Part shown: one piece after another, positions 52,674 through 60,798 of the stretch | How the letters are laid out: each line of letters begins with the position of its first letter | Numbering within the stretch: position 1 is the stretch's first letter | Origin: Lacrimispora amygdalina | GTDB lineage: Bacteria > Bacillota > Clostridia > Lachnospirales > Lachnospiraceae | Reading direction: 5' to 3' | Assembly (NCBI RefSeq): GCF_900205965.1 | Contig: NZ_OAOF01000006.1 | Coordinates: 62,001-126,000, forward strand | DNA length: 64,000 bases | The notes under the pieces: model-generated | What the model was told of the DNA's origin: nothing | Database searches by the model: none | The model's input: the letters and a program-made list of their open reading frames with translations, nothing else | Position numbers and translations under genes: made by a program

Positions 52674-53540
52674 ATGAAGTTTAAAATAGTTACGAGGAAT
52701 CTAAGTCCTTATGCATACATAGCTCCGGCTATGGCAGTATTTGCAGTTTTTTTGTTTTTTCCTTTTTTTAAAACAATTTATTTAAGTGTATTCAAAACCA
52801 ATAAAATGGGGCAGGCGAAGCTGTTTGTGGGTGCAGGAAATTATTCTGAGCTTCTAGGCTCGGCATCATTCTTTAACAGTCTGCTTGTAACAGCAGTATT
52901 TGTACTGATTGTCGTAAGTGTCAGTATGCTTCTTGGTTTGACAACGGCAGTATTGTGTCATCAGTCGTTTCCTGGCATCCGGATTTTCAGTACAGCCTAT
53001 GCCCTTCCAATGGCAATCGCTTCAAGTTCGGCAGCTATGATATTTAAAATCATGCTTCATCCATCCATTGGAATTGTTAATAAGCTGCTGAGTCTGCATA
53101 TTAACTGGATCAGTGATCCCAAATATGCGCTGGTATGTGTGGCACTGTTAACCGCATGGTTAAACAGCGGTATAAATTTCCTTTATTTCAGCGCTGGCTT
53201 AAGTAATATTGATGATATCATTTATGAACGGGCCTCTGTTGACGGTGCTGATGCATTCCAGAAGTTTTTCCGTTTAACACTGCCAGGGTTAAGCCCGATT
53301 TTGTTTTATACACTGGTTGTTAATATCATTCAGTCCTTCCAGTCCTTTGGCCAGGTGAAGGTATTAACCATGGGAGGTCCGGGAGAATCCACAAATCTGA
53401 TTGTATATTCCATTTACCGGGATGCATTTTTCAATTATCGTTTCGGCAGTGCAGCCGCTCAGTCCGTGATTTTATTTATGATTATCATGGTTCTGACATT
53501 ATGCATGTTCCGGTTGGAAAAGAAAGGGGTAGATTATTGA
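52674..53540 (+). CDS. ugpA: ABC transporter permease UgpA-like
   Basis: One of the two CUT1 inner-membrane permeases. The 288-residue protein has about six helices and the EAA-type cytoplasmic loop YERASVDGADAFQKFFRLTLPGLSPI, the site that contacts the ATPase. It follows ugpC by 11 nt and overlaps the next permease by one base (TGATG). UgpA-like, LacF-like and other CUT1 permeases look alike, so the substrate is inferred from the binding protein. Confidence 0.87.
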   Translation: MKFKIVTRNLSPYAYIAPAMAVFAVFLFFPFFKTIYLSVFKTNKMGQAKLFVGAGNYSELLGSASFFNSLLVTAVFVLIVVSVSMLLGLTTAVLCHQSFPGIRIFSTAYALPMAIASSSAAMIFKIMLHPSIGIVNKLLSLHINWISDPKYALVCVALLTAWLNSGINFLYFSAGLSNIDDIIYERASVDGADAFQKFFRLTLPGLSPILFYTLVVNIIQSFQSFGQVKVLTMGGPGESTNLIVYSIYRDAFFNYRFGSAAAQSVILFMIIMVLTLCMFRLEKKGVDY

Positions 53541-54448
53541 TGGAATCTGTTATTTCCAGGGCAGTAAATGATATCACCAGAGAGGAACTGGAAACTCTTA
53601 AAAGAGATGCATTAAAGAGGGCAGTCATCCGCCGCAGAGCCATGAAACTGGCCCTGACAGGATTGAATTTTCTTATGGCGCTGTTTCTGCTGCTTCCGCT
53701 TTTATATGCAGTCAGCATTGCAGTCATGCCTTCCAGTGAACTGTTCACAACGAGTATGAATTTAATACCTTTAACACCTACACTTGATAATTTCCGTCAG
53801 GCATTGGTTAAAATACCTTTAACCCGTTTTATCGTTAATTCATTTTTAGTAGCAGGCTGCATTACGGCCGGTCAGATATTCTCCTGTTCCCTGGCTGCAT
53901 TTTCTTTTTCCTTTCTCGATTTTAAAGGTAAAAATGTTCTGTTTATGCTTGTGATGGCAACCATGATGATACCGGGAGAAGCGACCATTATATCCAATTA
54001 CTTAACAGTAAGCGGATTTCGGTGGCTTGACAGCTACAAGGTTTTAATTATTCCTTACCTGACTTCAGCAATGGGAATCTTTTTGTTCCGTCAGTTCTAT
54101 AAATCCTTTCCCATATCGTTATATGAATCAGCCCGGATTGATGGCTGCTCGAACTTAAGATTTATTTACAGCATACTCATTCCGCTTACGAAATCAGCAA
54201 TTGGGGCAATGGCAGTTTATACCTTCATAAATGCCTGGAACATGTATATGTGGCCGCTCCTTGTTACAGGTTCCGATAAAATGAGAACGGTACAGATCGG
54301 AATCGGTATGTTAGACAGCGTAGATTCCCAGTCAATATCCATGATGATTGCAGGCGTAGTCATGATCATCGTCCCATCGATTTCCGTCTTTATCCTGGGG
54401 CAGAAACAGTTAATCAGAGGAATGTTTTCAGGAGCCGTTAAAGGGTAG
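53540..54448 (+). CDS. ugpE: ABC transporter permease UgpE-like
   Basis: The second CUT1 permease, 302 residues. It has a basic N-terminal cytoplasmic tail of about 35 residues, longer than usual, then six helices and the EAA loop YESARIDGCSNLRFIYSILIPL. ATG 53540 overlaps the preceding stop; the frame is open upstream to 53501, inside ugpA, without a ribosome site. It pairs with UgpA to form the channel. Confidence 0.87.
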   Translation: MESVISRAVNDITREELETLKRDALKRAVIRRRAMKLALTGLNFLMALFLLLPLLYAVSIAVMPSSELFTTSMNLIPLTPTLDNFRQALVKIPLTRFIVNSFLVAGCITAGQIFSCSLAAFSFSFLDFKGKNVLFMLVMATMMIPGEATIISNYLTVSGFRWLDSYKVLIIPYLTSAMGIFLFRQFYKSFPISLYESARIDGCSNLRFIYSILIPLTKSAIGAMAVYTFINAWNMYMWPLLVTGSDKMRTVQIGIGMLDSVDSQSISMMIAGVVMIIVPSISVFILGQKQLIRGMFSGAVKG

Positions 54449-54490
54449 CCTGATTCAGAATAAATATTACATAAAATTTGGAGGATTAAC

Positions 54491-55882
54491 ATGAAAAAGA
54501 GAGCAGTTTCTTTTTGTATGGCAGCTTTCATGGCTGTCGGAATGCTTTCTGGCTGTTCCAGTCAGACCGGAGCCGGAAATACTACAGCAGAATCAGCAGC
54601 AGCGCCATCCACAACCGCTTCTATTACCGCAGATGCTTCAGGAAATCAGCAAAAGACTGCTATTACATTCTGGCACTCCATGGGCGGTGTCAATGGAGAA
54701 GCAATTGATGCACTTGTGGAAAAGTTTAACAAGGAAAATACATCAGGGATTACCGTTGAGGCGCAGTATCAGGGAAGCTACGACGATGCGATTAATAAGT
54801 TGAAAAGTGCACAGATCGGCAATATGGGAGCAGATCTTGTCCAGATTTACGACATCGGAACCCGGTTTATGATAGATTCCGGCTGGGTAGTGCCGATGCA
54901 GCAGCTCATTGATGCGGATAAATGGGATATTTCCCAGGTGGAACCCAATATTGCAGCCTATTATACGGTAAACAAAACCCTGTATTCCATGCCATTTAAC
55001 TCATCAACACCGATTCTATACTACAACAAAGACCTGTTTAAAAAAGCCGGTATTACTGAGGTGCCTGACAGTCTGCCTGGAATTGAGCGAATTGGCGATG
55101 ACCTGTTAAATAAGGGCGGTGCAGGAGAGGTGATTTCCCTTGGCATCTATGGCTGGTTTTTTGAGCAGTTCACCTGTAAGCAGCAGGCGAATTATGCGGA
55201 TAACGGCAACGGACGGGATGGAGCGGCAACTGCGGTTGACTTCGATAAAAATGGCGCAGGTGTTAAAACGCTGACAGCATGGAAAGAATTATCAGACAAA
55301 GGGTATGCCCCCAACGTTGGCAGAGGAGGAGATGCCGGTCTTGCGGACTTCAGTTCTGGAAAATCTGCCATGACACTTGGTTCCACTGCATCCTTAAAAC
55401 AAATCTTAAACGATGTGAATGGAAAATTTGAAGTGGGTACTGCATATTTTCCAAAGGTCAGTGATGACGACAAGGGAGGTGTTTCCATAGGCGGAGGTTC
55501 TTTATGGGCATTAAACAATAACGATGCCGCCAGGCAAAAGGCAGTATGGGAATTCGTTAAATTCCTGGTATCTCCGGAAAGTCAGGCTTACTGGAATTCC
55601 CAGACTGGATATTTCCCCATTACAACAGCCGCTCATGAGGAGCCTGTTTTCAAAGACAACATTGCAAAATATCCACAATTTCAGACAGCCATTGATCAGC
55701 TTCACGATTCTACCCCCCAGTCGGCCGGTGCCTTATTAAGTGTTTTTCCGGAAGCAAGACAAACGGTGGAAACTGAAATCGAAAATATGATTAATAACAA
55801 TGGTACACCTGAGGATGCTGTTTCAAAGATGGCAGAAAGAATTAATAAGTCAATAGCCGATTATAATCTATTAAATAAGTAA
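54491..55882 (+). CDS. ugpB: Extracellular substrate-binding lipoprotein UgpB-like
   Basis: A 463-residue solute-binding lipoprotein with a signal peptide and lipobox (GMLSGC, Cys near 22), a Ser/Thr/Ala-rich linker, and the FWHSMGGVNGEAIDALVEKF segment that closely follows the UgpB opening. Mid-protein GGGSLWALNN is also UgpB-like. UgpB binds glycerol-3-phosphate or glycerophosphocholine; which one is not readable. A GGAGG site precedes the ATG. The gene is in the order ugpC-A-E-B-phosphodiesterase. Confidence 0.85.
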   Translation: MKKRAVSFCMAAFMAVGMLSGCSSQTGAGNTTAESAAAPSTTASITADASGNQQKTAITFWHSMGGVNGEAIDALVEKFNKENTSGITVEAQYQGSYDDAINKLKSAQIGNMGADLVQIYDIGTRFMIDSGWVVPMQQLIDADKWDISQVEPNIAAYYTVNKTLYSMPFNSSTPILYYNKDLFKKAGITEVPDSLPGIERIGDDLLNKGGAGEVISLGIYGWFFEQFTCKQQANYADNGNGRDGAATAVDFDKNGAGVKTLTAWKELSDKGYAPNVGRGGDAGLADFSSGKSAMTLGSTASLKQILNDVNGKFEVGTAYFPKVSDDDKGGVSIGGGSLWALNNNDAARQKAVWEFVKFLVSPESQAYWNSQTGYFPITTAAHEEPVFKDNIAKYPQFQTAIDQLHDSTPQSAGALLSVFPEARQTVETEIENMINNNGTPEDAVSKMAERINKSIADYNLLNK

Positions 55883-55907
55883 ATGACATCAGGAAGGATA
55901 TTGGCAG

Positions 55908-56639
55908 ATGAAAACAAAGGTTTGGGCTCACAGAGGAGCTTGTGCATATGCACCGGAAAATACCCTGGAGGCATTTGAACTGGCAGTCAGGCAGGGGGCA
56001 GACGGAGTGGAGCTGGATGTACAGCTTACAAAAGACGGAAAACTGGCAGTGATACATGATGAAACCATTGACCGCACCTGCGACGGCTCCGGCAGAGTTA
56101 AGGATTTCACCATGGCTGAATTAAAACAATTTTCCAGCAACAAAACACATCCGGAATACACCGCAGCAGTCATACCTGAGCTAATAGAAGTTCTTAAGCT
56201 GTTAAAACCCACAGACTTAACTGTAAATATCGAGTTGAAAACGGGTGTGTACCGTTATAAGGGAATCGAAGATAAAGTTATCAGTCTGGTCAAAAAAATG
56301 GAGATGGAAGAGAGAGTGATTTACTCCTCTTTCCATCATCCAAGTATTATAAAAGTCAAAAAACTGGATTCCAAAGCAAAGACAGGAATATTATATTCAG
56401 ATGGCTGGATTCATGTGATAACCTATGCAAAGCTGATCGGGGCATACGCCCTTCATCCGTCTGTCAACAACCTTCGGACTGATAAATTAATCAGAAAAGC
56501 AAAAAAGAATAACATTCAACTGCATGTATGGACTGTCAATGAGGAATCTTTGATGGAATACTTAGCGGAGCAGGAGATTGGAGCTATCATCACCAATTAT
56601 CCTGACATTGCAAGAAAAATAGTGGATAAGAAAGGATAA
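55908..56639 (+). CDS. ugpQ: Glycerophosphodiester phosphodiesterase
   Basis: A 243-residue GDPD-family enzyme that cuts glycerophosphodiesters to an alcohol and glycerol-3-phosphate. It starts HRGACAYAPENTLEAF, continues with GVELDVQLTKDGKLAVIHDE and TIDRTCDG, and has the C-terminal VWTVNEE segment. The catalytic His and Glu/Asp ligands of the family are all present. It lacks a signal peptide, so it acts in the cytoplasm on imported diesters, like UgpQ. Located directly after the binding protein in the same operon. Confidence 0.93.
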   Translation: MKTKVWAHRGACAYAPENTLEAFELAVRQGADGVELDVQLTKDGKLAVIHDETIDRTCDGSGRVKDFTMAELKQFSSNKTHPEYTAAVIPELIEVLKLLKPTDLTVNIELKTGVYRYKGIEDKVISLVKKMEMEERVIYSSFHHPSIIKVKKLDSKAKTGILYSDGWIHVITYAKLIGAYALHPSVNNLRTDKLIRKAKKNNIQLHVWTVNEESLMEYLAEQEIGAIITNYPDIARKIVDKKG

Positions 56640-56644
56640 AATAT

Positions 56645-57505
56645 ATGATTCGATTAGTTGCCTCCGATATGGATGGAACCTTATTAAACCGTTATGGAAA
56701 AATATCATTAAAAAATCAGGCTGCCATTTTAGCGCTGAAGAGAAGAAATATTGGTTTTATTGTATGCACAGGACGTAATTATGCAGATGCTTATGCTCCT
56801 TTGAATGAGGCGGGCATATCCTGTGATATAATCTGCATGAATGGCGCGGCAGTATTTAACAGCAAAGGGGAACAAATCCGCAAGCAGGCGCTGTTAAAAA
56901 GCCAGGTCAGCCGTATCTTAGACATCTGCCGGCCTTTTTCCGTCCTGTTTGATTTTATGACTGATGAAGGAAGTTATACAACTTCAAGTATGGAAGAATT
57001 TAAGGAAAGCTTTGAGAACAAAATTTTTCTCTCCATGATTTCTGACGAACATACATTTGAAACCATTGTTAAGCGCTTTCAGTTTGTTTCTGAAGAGCAT
57101 TTGTTTCATTCTGATACCGACATATATAAAATATCAGTTGTACATGAGGACCCTCAGGTCCTTTCATATATCCGTTCCTGCCTGGAAAAGGATGAAGGTA
57201 TCTCCATTGCTTCTTCTGCATCAACCAATCTTGAATTAACCCATTTGAATGCTCAAAAAGGAAATGCACTGCTTGAATATGCCATAAATACTAAAATTCA
57301 TCCAAGAGAGATCCTGGCCATGGGAGACAGTGAAAATGATCTGTCTATGCTGGTTCTGCCGTTAGGGTACACCGTAGCCATGGATAATGGGTCAGAAAAA
57401 ATCAAAAAACGCGCACGGCTGGTCACCAGATCCAATGAAGAGGACGGAGTGGCAGCAGCCATTGAAGCATTGATCTTATCGGATGCAGCCTTAGCAACCG
57501 GTTAA
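56645..57505 (+). CDS. Cof-type HAD-superfamily hydrolase
   Basis: A 286-residue HAD phosphatase with motif I DMDGTLLN (Asp8, Asp10), motif II CTGRN and motif IV GDSENDLSML. The C2-type cap places it in the Cof/YidA group, which hydrolyses sugar phosphates, flavin phosphates and others with broad specificity. It begins 5 nt after the phosphodiesterase and may dephosphorylate glycerol-3-phosphate or a related product; this is only inferred. It ends the ugp operon. Confidence 0.9.
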   Translation: MIRLVASDMDGTLLNRYGKISLKNQAAILALKRRNIGFIVCTGRNYADAYAPLNEAGISCDIICMNGAAVFNSKGEQIRKQALLKSQVSRILDICRPFSVLFDFMTDEGSYTTSSMEEFKESFENKIFLSMISDEHTFETIVKRFQFVSEEHLFHSDTDIYKISVVHEDPQVLSYIRSCLEKDEGISIASSASTNLELTHLNAQKGNALLEYAINTKIHPREILAMGDSENDLSMLVLPLGYTVAMDNGSEKIKKRARLVTRSNEEDGVAAAIEALILSDAALATG

Positions 57506-57573
57506 TTCTTATCTGAAACCTCATCTGAAACCTCATGTCTATCTATCAGCCTTTATCTCATTTCTCAACCCCT

Positions 57574-57615
57574 CTCAGTTTCAATCTGATCTTAGGAAAA
57601 GATTGATTGACTGAG
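57574..57615 (+). other. Long imperfect hairpin between the HAD and LCP genes
   Basis: CTCAGT, CAATC and ATCTT (57574-57593) pair with AAGAT, GATTG and ACTGAG (57599-57615) as a 16-bp stem with two small internal loops and a 5-nt loop. There is no T tract after it, so it is not a clear intrinsic terminator. Just upstream, the 12-nt unit ATCTGAAACCTC is repeated twice (57511-57534). Confidence 0.55.
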
Positions 57616-57708
57616 AATATTAAGAGAAAAGCAAGGAATAAGAACTGAATTTCTGATAGAATATGTGGGGTTGTCTGAGACAATCAGGAAAGGGATGAGG
57701 TTAGAGTC

Positions 57709-59256
57709 ATGGATAATGAAGATGAAGTAGACCGTATGCGGGCTCGTAGAAAGAGAAGCGAAAGCAGCAGAGTGCGGGGAAAATCCAGGCATACTACTGA
57801 GCGAAGCAGCCAGGCACAGGATCATATAGAGGCTTCACGCGGTGACAGAACGTATTACAGTACAGGTGACGGAAGAAATCCCCGTGTCCGGTATAGCGGT
57901 CAACAGAACGCAAAGAACCGAAAGAAGAAAAAAAGACATCATAAGAAACACAAAATAATTTTTAAACTGCTTGTAATTGCAGCATTGCTGATTGCAGGCT
58001 TATTTCTGTTTAAGCAGCGGACACATCAGAAAGGTTACTGGACCATTGCCATATTCGGTGTGGATTCCAGAGACGGTAAACTGGATAAGGGTGCGCTTTC
58101 AGACGTAGAAATGCTCTGCAATATCAATAAGGAGACCGGAGAGATTAAACTGGTATCCGTTTACCGTGATACTTACTTAAAAATCAATAGTAAGGGTACC
58201 TATCATAAAATAAATGAGGCCTACTTTAAGGGTGGGCATAAACAGGCGCTGGAAGCCTTAAACGAAAATCTGGACTTAAATATCGATGATTATGCTACTT
58301 TTAACTGGAAATCCGTTGCAGATGCCATAAATATTCTGGGGGGAATTGATCTGGAGATCACTGATTCCGAATTCGCTTACATCAATGGTTTTATTACAGA
58401 AACAGTTAATTCCACAGGAGTCGGTTCCCATCAGCTGAAACATGCGGGTATGAATCATTTGGATGGGGCACAGGCAGTGGCTTATGCAAGGCTTCGTTTG
58501 ATGGATACTGATTTTAACCGTACCGAGCGTCAGAGAAAAGTCGTGAACCTTGCCATGGAAAAAGCCAGGTCTGCAGATTTTGCTACAAGAAAAACCCTGG
58601 TAACGGCTGTATTTCCGCAGATTTCCACCAGCATTGGCATGAATGATATCCTGGCGGTTGCTAAGGGCATCAGCAAATATCGTATCGGCGAAACAGACGG
58701 CTTCCCGTTCTCCCGTACCACGATGAAAATAGGGAAAATGGACTGTGTTATTCCTGCTACATTAGAGAGTAATGTAGTACAGCTGCACCAGTTCCTTTAT
58801 GGTCAGGAAAATTATACTCCGTCTGCAGCTGTTAAGAAAATCAGCCAATCAATTTCAAAAGAAAGCGGCATTTCCAAACCAGGTCAAAAAGCTTCTTCCG
58901 GAGGAACATCCAACAGTAAAAAGAAGAAGAAACAAACGGCTGCCGCCCCAGCAGAAACAACTCCTGCGCAGACAGAAGCCGCTGTTGAGACTACAGAAGA
59001 GACCAAAGAAACGGCGGCTGATACGACCGCTGTTGAAACGAAAGAGCAGCAGTATGGGGAAAAACCTACCCAGGAAGATGGAAGTCTGGTCGGACCGGGT
59101 GCAAAGATACCGGATACAAAAGAAACTGACAAAAAAGTACCAGATACAAAAGAAGACGATACAACAAGCGAGACGAAAAAACAAGCCGGATCCGAAAAAG
59201 GTTCAGATGAAGGCGTTACCACTGAACCGGAAACAAATGCAGGTCCAGATGCATAA
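57709..59256 (+). CDS. LytR-CpsA-Psr (LCP) family cell-wall ligase
   Basis: LCP proteins transfer undecaprenyl-linked polymers such as teichoic acid to peptidoglycan. The 515-residue protein has a basic cytoplasmic N-terminus (about 1-82, rich in Arg/Lys and Ser), one transmembrane helix (about 83-101), and the LCP domain with FGVDSRDGKLDKGALSDVEM, VSVYRDTYL and the AYARLRLMDTDFNRTERQR motif. The C-terminal 130 residues are low-complexity, with repeated Lys/Thr/Glu/Pro and KxPDTKE-like blocks, and lie outside the cell. An extended -10 (TGATAGAAT, 57654-57662) may start the transcript. Confidence 0.92.
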   Translation: MDNEDEVDRMRARRKRSESSRVRGKSRHTTERSSQAQDHIEASRGDRTYYSTGDGRNPRVRYSGQQNAKNRKKKKRHHKKHKIIFKLLVIAALLIAGLFLFKQRTHQKGYWTIAIFGVDSRDGKLDKGALSDVEMLCNINKETGEIKLVSVYRDTYLKINSKGTYHKINEAYFKGGHKQALEALNENLDLNIDDYATFNWKSVADAINILGGIDLEITDSEFAYINGFITETVNSTGVGSHQLKHAGMNHLDGAQAVAYARLRLMDTDFNRTERQRKVVNLAMEKARSADFATRKTLVTAVFPQISTSIGMNDILAVAKGISKYRIGETDGFPFSRTTMKIGKMDCVIPATLESNVVQLHQFLYGQENYTPSAAVKKISQSISKESGISKPGQKASSGGTSNSKKKKKQTAAAPAETTPAQTEAAVETTEETKETAADTTAVETKEQQYGEKPTQEDGSLVGPGAKIPDTKETDKKVPDTKEDDTTSETKKQAGSEKGSDEGVTTEPETNAGPDA

Positions 59257-59270
59257 GAAGTAATATATTT

Positions 59271-59326
59271 AAAATGACAAATCATTAAAATGCCAAAGAA
59301 AATAGGTATGGATTTGTCATTTTTTA
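59271..59326 (+). terminator. Intrinsic terminator of the LCP gene
   Basis: AAAATGACAAATC (59271-59283) pairs with GATTTGTCATTTT (59311-59323) around a long loop, followed by more T residues. It separates the conserved genes from the AT-rich accessory tail. Confidence 0.87.
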
Positions 59327-59352
59327 TTTTTGAAATTAATTATGCTATATAT

Positions 59353-59381
59353 TTGTAATACAACTTTATATGTGCTATATT
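59353..59381 (+). promoter_or_regulatory. Promoter candidate for the YHYH-type protein
   Basis: TTGTAA at 59353-59358, 17-nt spacer and TATATT at 59376-59381 with a TG one base upstream (extended -10). Confidence 0.5.
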
Positions 59382-59410
59382 TATAGAAAAAGGTAAGGGG
59401 GAAGCAATAT

Positions 59411-60022
59411 ATGAGTATGGATACAAAGAATACGGAACAAAACTCTGAAATAAAAAGGAAAAGGTATAAACGGTTTGCTTTATTTGTGGCTGCTTTTTTA
59501 ATTTTGGGATGTACGGAAACAAAATATGCAAATAATATAATAAGTGCCCAGGCACACTCGGGACGGACGGATGCCCAGGGTGGACATCGCGATAACAAAA
59601 ATAAAAGTGGTTTAGGAAGCTATCATTACCATCATGGATACGCTGCACATTTACACCCGGGTGGAGTTTGTCCGTATTCCAATAACAGCAGCAGTGAAGT
59701 AACTACCAGGCAGAATGACGCAACAGAAACGAAGGCTGCTCCTGTTTTGAAGGCCGATGATTATAAGTTGATATTCGATACGGCTTTTTATTTTACAAAT
59801 AATCCGGATTTACAGACGACTCTTGGAAATGACGAACAAAAATTATTGGAGCATTTTGTGAATAACGGTATGGCAGAGGGACGTAAAGCCTGCAGTACTT
59901 TTGATGTGAAAATCTATAAAGATAATAATTCAGATTTAGCTGAATTATATGGAGATGATTTGAAAAAATATTACGAACATTATATGAATTGTGGGTATAA
60001 AGAGGACCGCATACATAATTAA
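59411..60022 (+). CDS. Exported YHYH-motif protein with C-terminal Tyr/Asp/Leu repeats
   Basis: A 203-residue protein with a basic start, a hydrophobic signal (about residues 19-36) ending LILGC, so a lipoprotein is possible, or a signal peptidase site near AQA-HS. Next comes AHSGRTDAQGGHRDN and GLGSYHYHHGYAAHLHPGG, a His-rich pattern shared with small YHYH-type metal-binding-like domains in secreted bacterial proteins. The C-terminal 85 residues hold two related units (FTNNPDLQTTL and KDNNSDLAELY, each followed by a YxxHY-like/GYKED segment). No enzyme function is evident. GTAAGGGGGA precedes the ATG. Confidence 0.72.
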   Translation: MSMDTKNTEQNSEIKRKRYKRFALFVAAFLILGCTETKYANNIISAQAHSGRTDAQGGHRDNKNKSGLGSYHYHHGYAAHLHPGGVCPYSNNSSSEVTTRQNDATETKAAPVLKADDYKLIFDTAFYFTNNPDLQTTLGNDEQKLLEHFVNNGMAEGRKACSTFDVKIYKDNNSDLAELYGDDLKKYYEHYMNCGYKEDRIHN

Positions 60023-60064
60023 AAAAAGAGTTATAAAAAAAGAGTTCAATATATATGGAAATAA

Positions 60065-60093
60065 TTGTAATACTGGAATTATTATGATATTCT
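60065..60093 (+). promoter_or_regulatory. Weak promoter candidate for the small secreted protein
   Basis: TTGTAA at 60065-60070, a 17-nt spacer and TATTCT at 60088-60093. The architecture mirrors the promoter of the preceding gene, including the same TTGTAA, but the -10 is a poor match. Confidence 0.35.
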
Positions 60094-60115
60094 ATACTAA
60101 AAAGGAGGATTTTGT

Positions 60116-60613
60116 ATGAAAAGGCTGTTCAGAGTTATTTTAACTACACTTTTGCTTGCAGGTATTATGATTATCCCAGCAAGTGCGGCTCAAGAACAAA
60201 CGGTTAACTGGGGGGACGAAAATTATCAGATTATTGTCCCAGGCTTTATTGAAAGTAGAGATATTACGATTAACGGTCAAACCACACCTGCTATTGTTGT
60301 TGAAAAGCCTGATATTAACAGTGAAAACAGGTATCATTTTTTTGATATCGTAACAACTGATACAAATGCAACTATGATTACTTCAACAGTAAGTACTGCA
60401 GATACTGCAGTTGGCGACTATATGGTAGATTTGCAGGATGGCCGCGTAAGCTATGATCCAAATTTATATGAGGATTTTGATAGTATATCCAATCAGCCTA
60501 TCTATTTTGGATTTTCATATCGCGACAATAATTTTAATGTAATTAAAGAATTCCCAATTTGGATTGTATTTGCAGAAAAAGGTACTACACCTGAAAGTTC
60601 TGCAGCTCAATAA
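60116..60613 (+). CDS. Small secreted protein of unknown function
   Basis: A 165-residue protein with a clear cleavable signal peptide (basic MKRLFR, hydrophobic core, ASAAQ site near residue 24). The mature part is about 140 residues, rich in Asp/Asn/Thr and beta-type segments, with no Cys and no recognised domain. It has its own AAAGGAGGA ribosome site and is followed by an intrinsic terminator, so it is monocistronic. Function cannot be assigned; an extracellular binding or surface role is plausible. Confidence 0.72.
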   Translation: MKRLFRVILTTLLLAGIMIIPASAAQEQTVNWGDENYQIIVPGFIESRDITINGQTTPAIVVEKPDINSENRYHFFDIVTTDTNATMITSTVSTADTAVGDYMVDLQDGRVSYDPNLYEDFDSISNQPIYFGFSYRDNNFNVIKEFPIWIVFAEKGTTPESSAAQ

Positions 60614-60650
60614 TGATAATATAATGGGAATCAGGTGAATTAAGATTATA

Positions 60651-60708
60651 GACGGAACTATTAAAAAGTAGATTTATCTACAGAATTGGATAGTTCCGTC
60701 TTTTATTT
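60651..60708 (+). terminator. Intrinsic terminator after the small secreted protein
   Basis: GACGGAACTAT (60651-60661) pairs perfectly with ATAGTTCCGTC (60690-60700), followed by TTTTATTT. A second small stem (GTAGA with TCTAC) forms inside the loop. Confidence 0.88.
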
Positions 60709-60798
60709 CGGAATCTATTTGAAAACAATTCGATTTGGAGACATGATATGGTAAATAAGTATTTTCTATATATGAGTACTAACTAGAGAGGTGTTAGT

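Noticed and set aside
58799..59263. 154-codon + strand frame inside the LCP gene tail, rich in Lys and Arg
   Set aside because: It is a frame shadow of the repetitive Lys/Glu tail and has no ribosome site.
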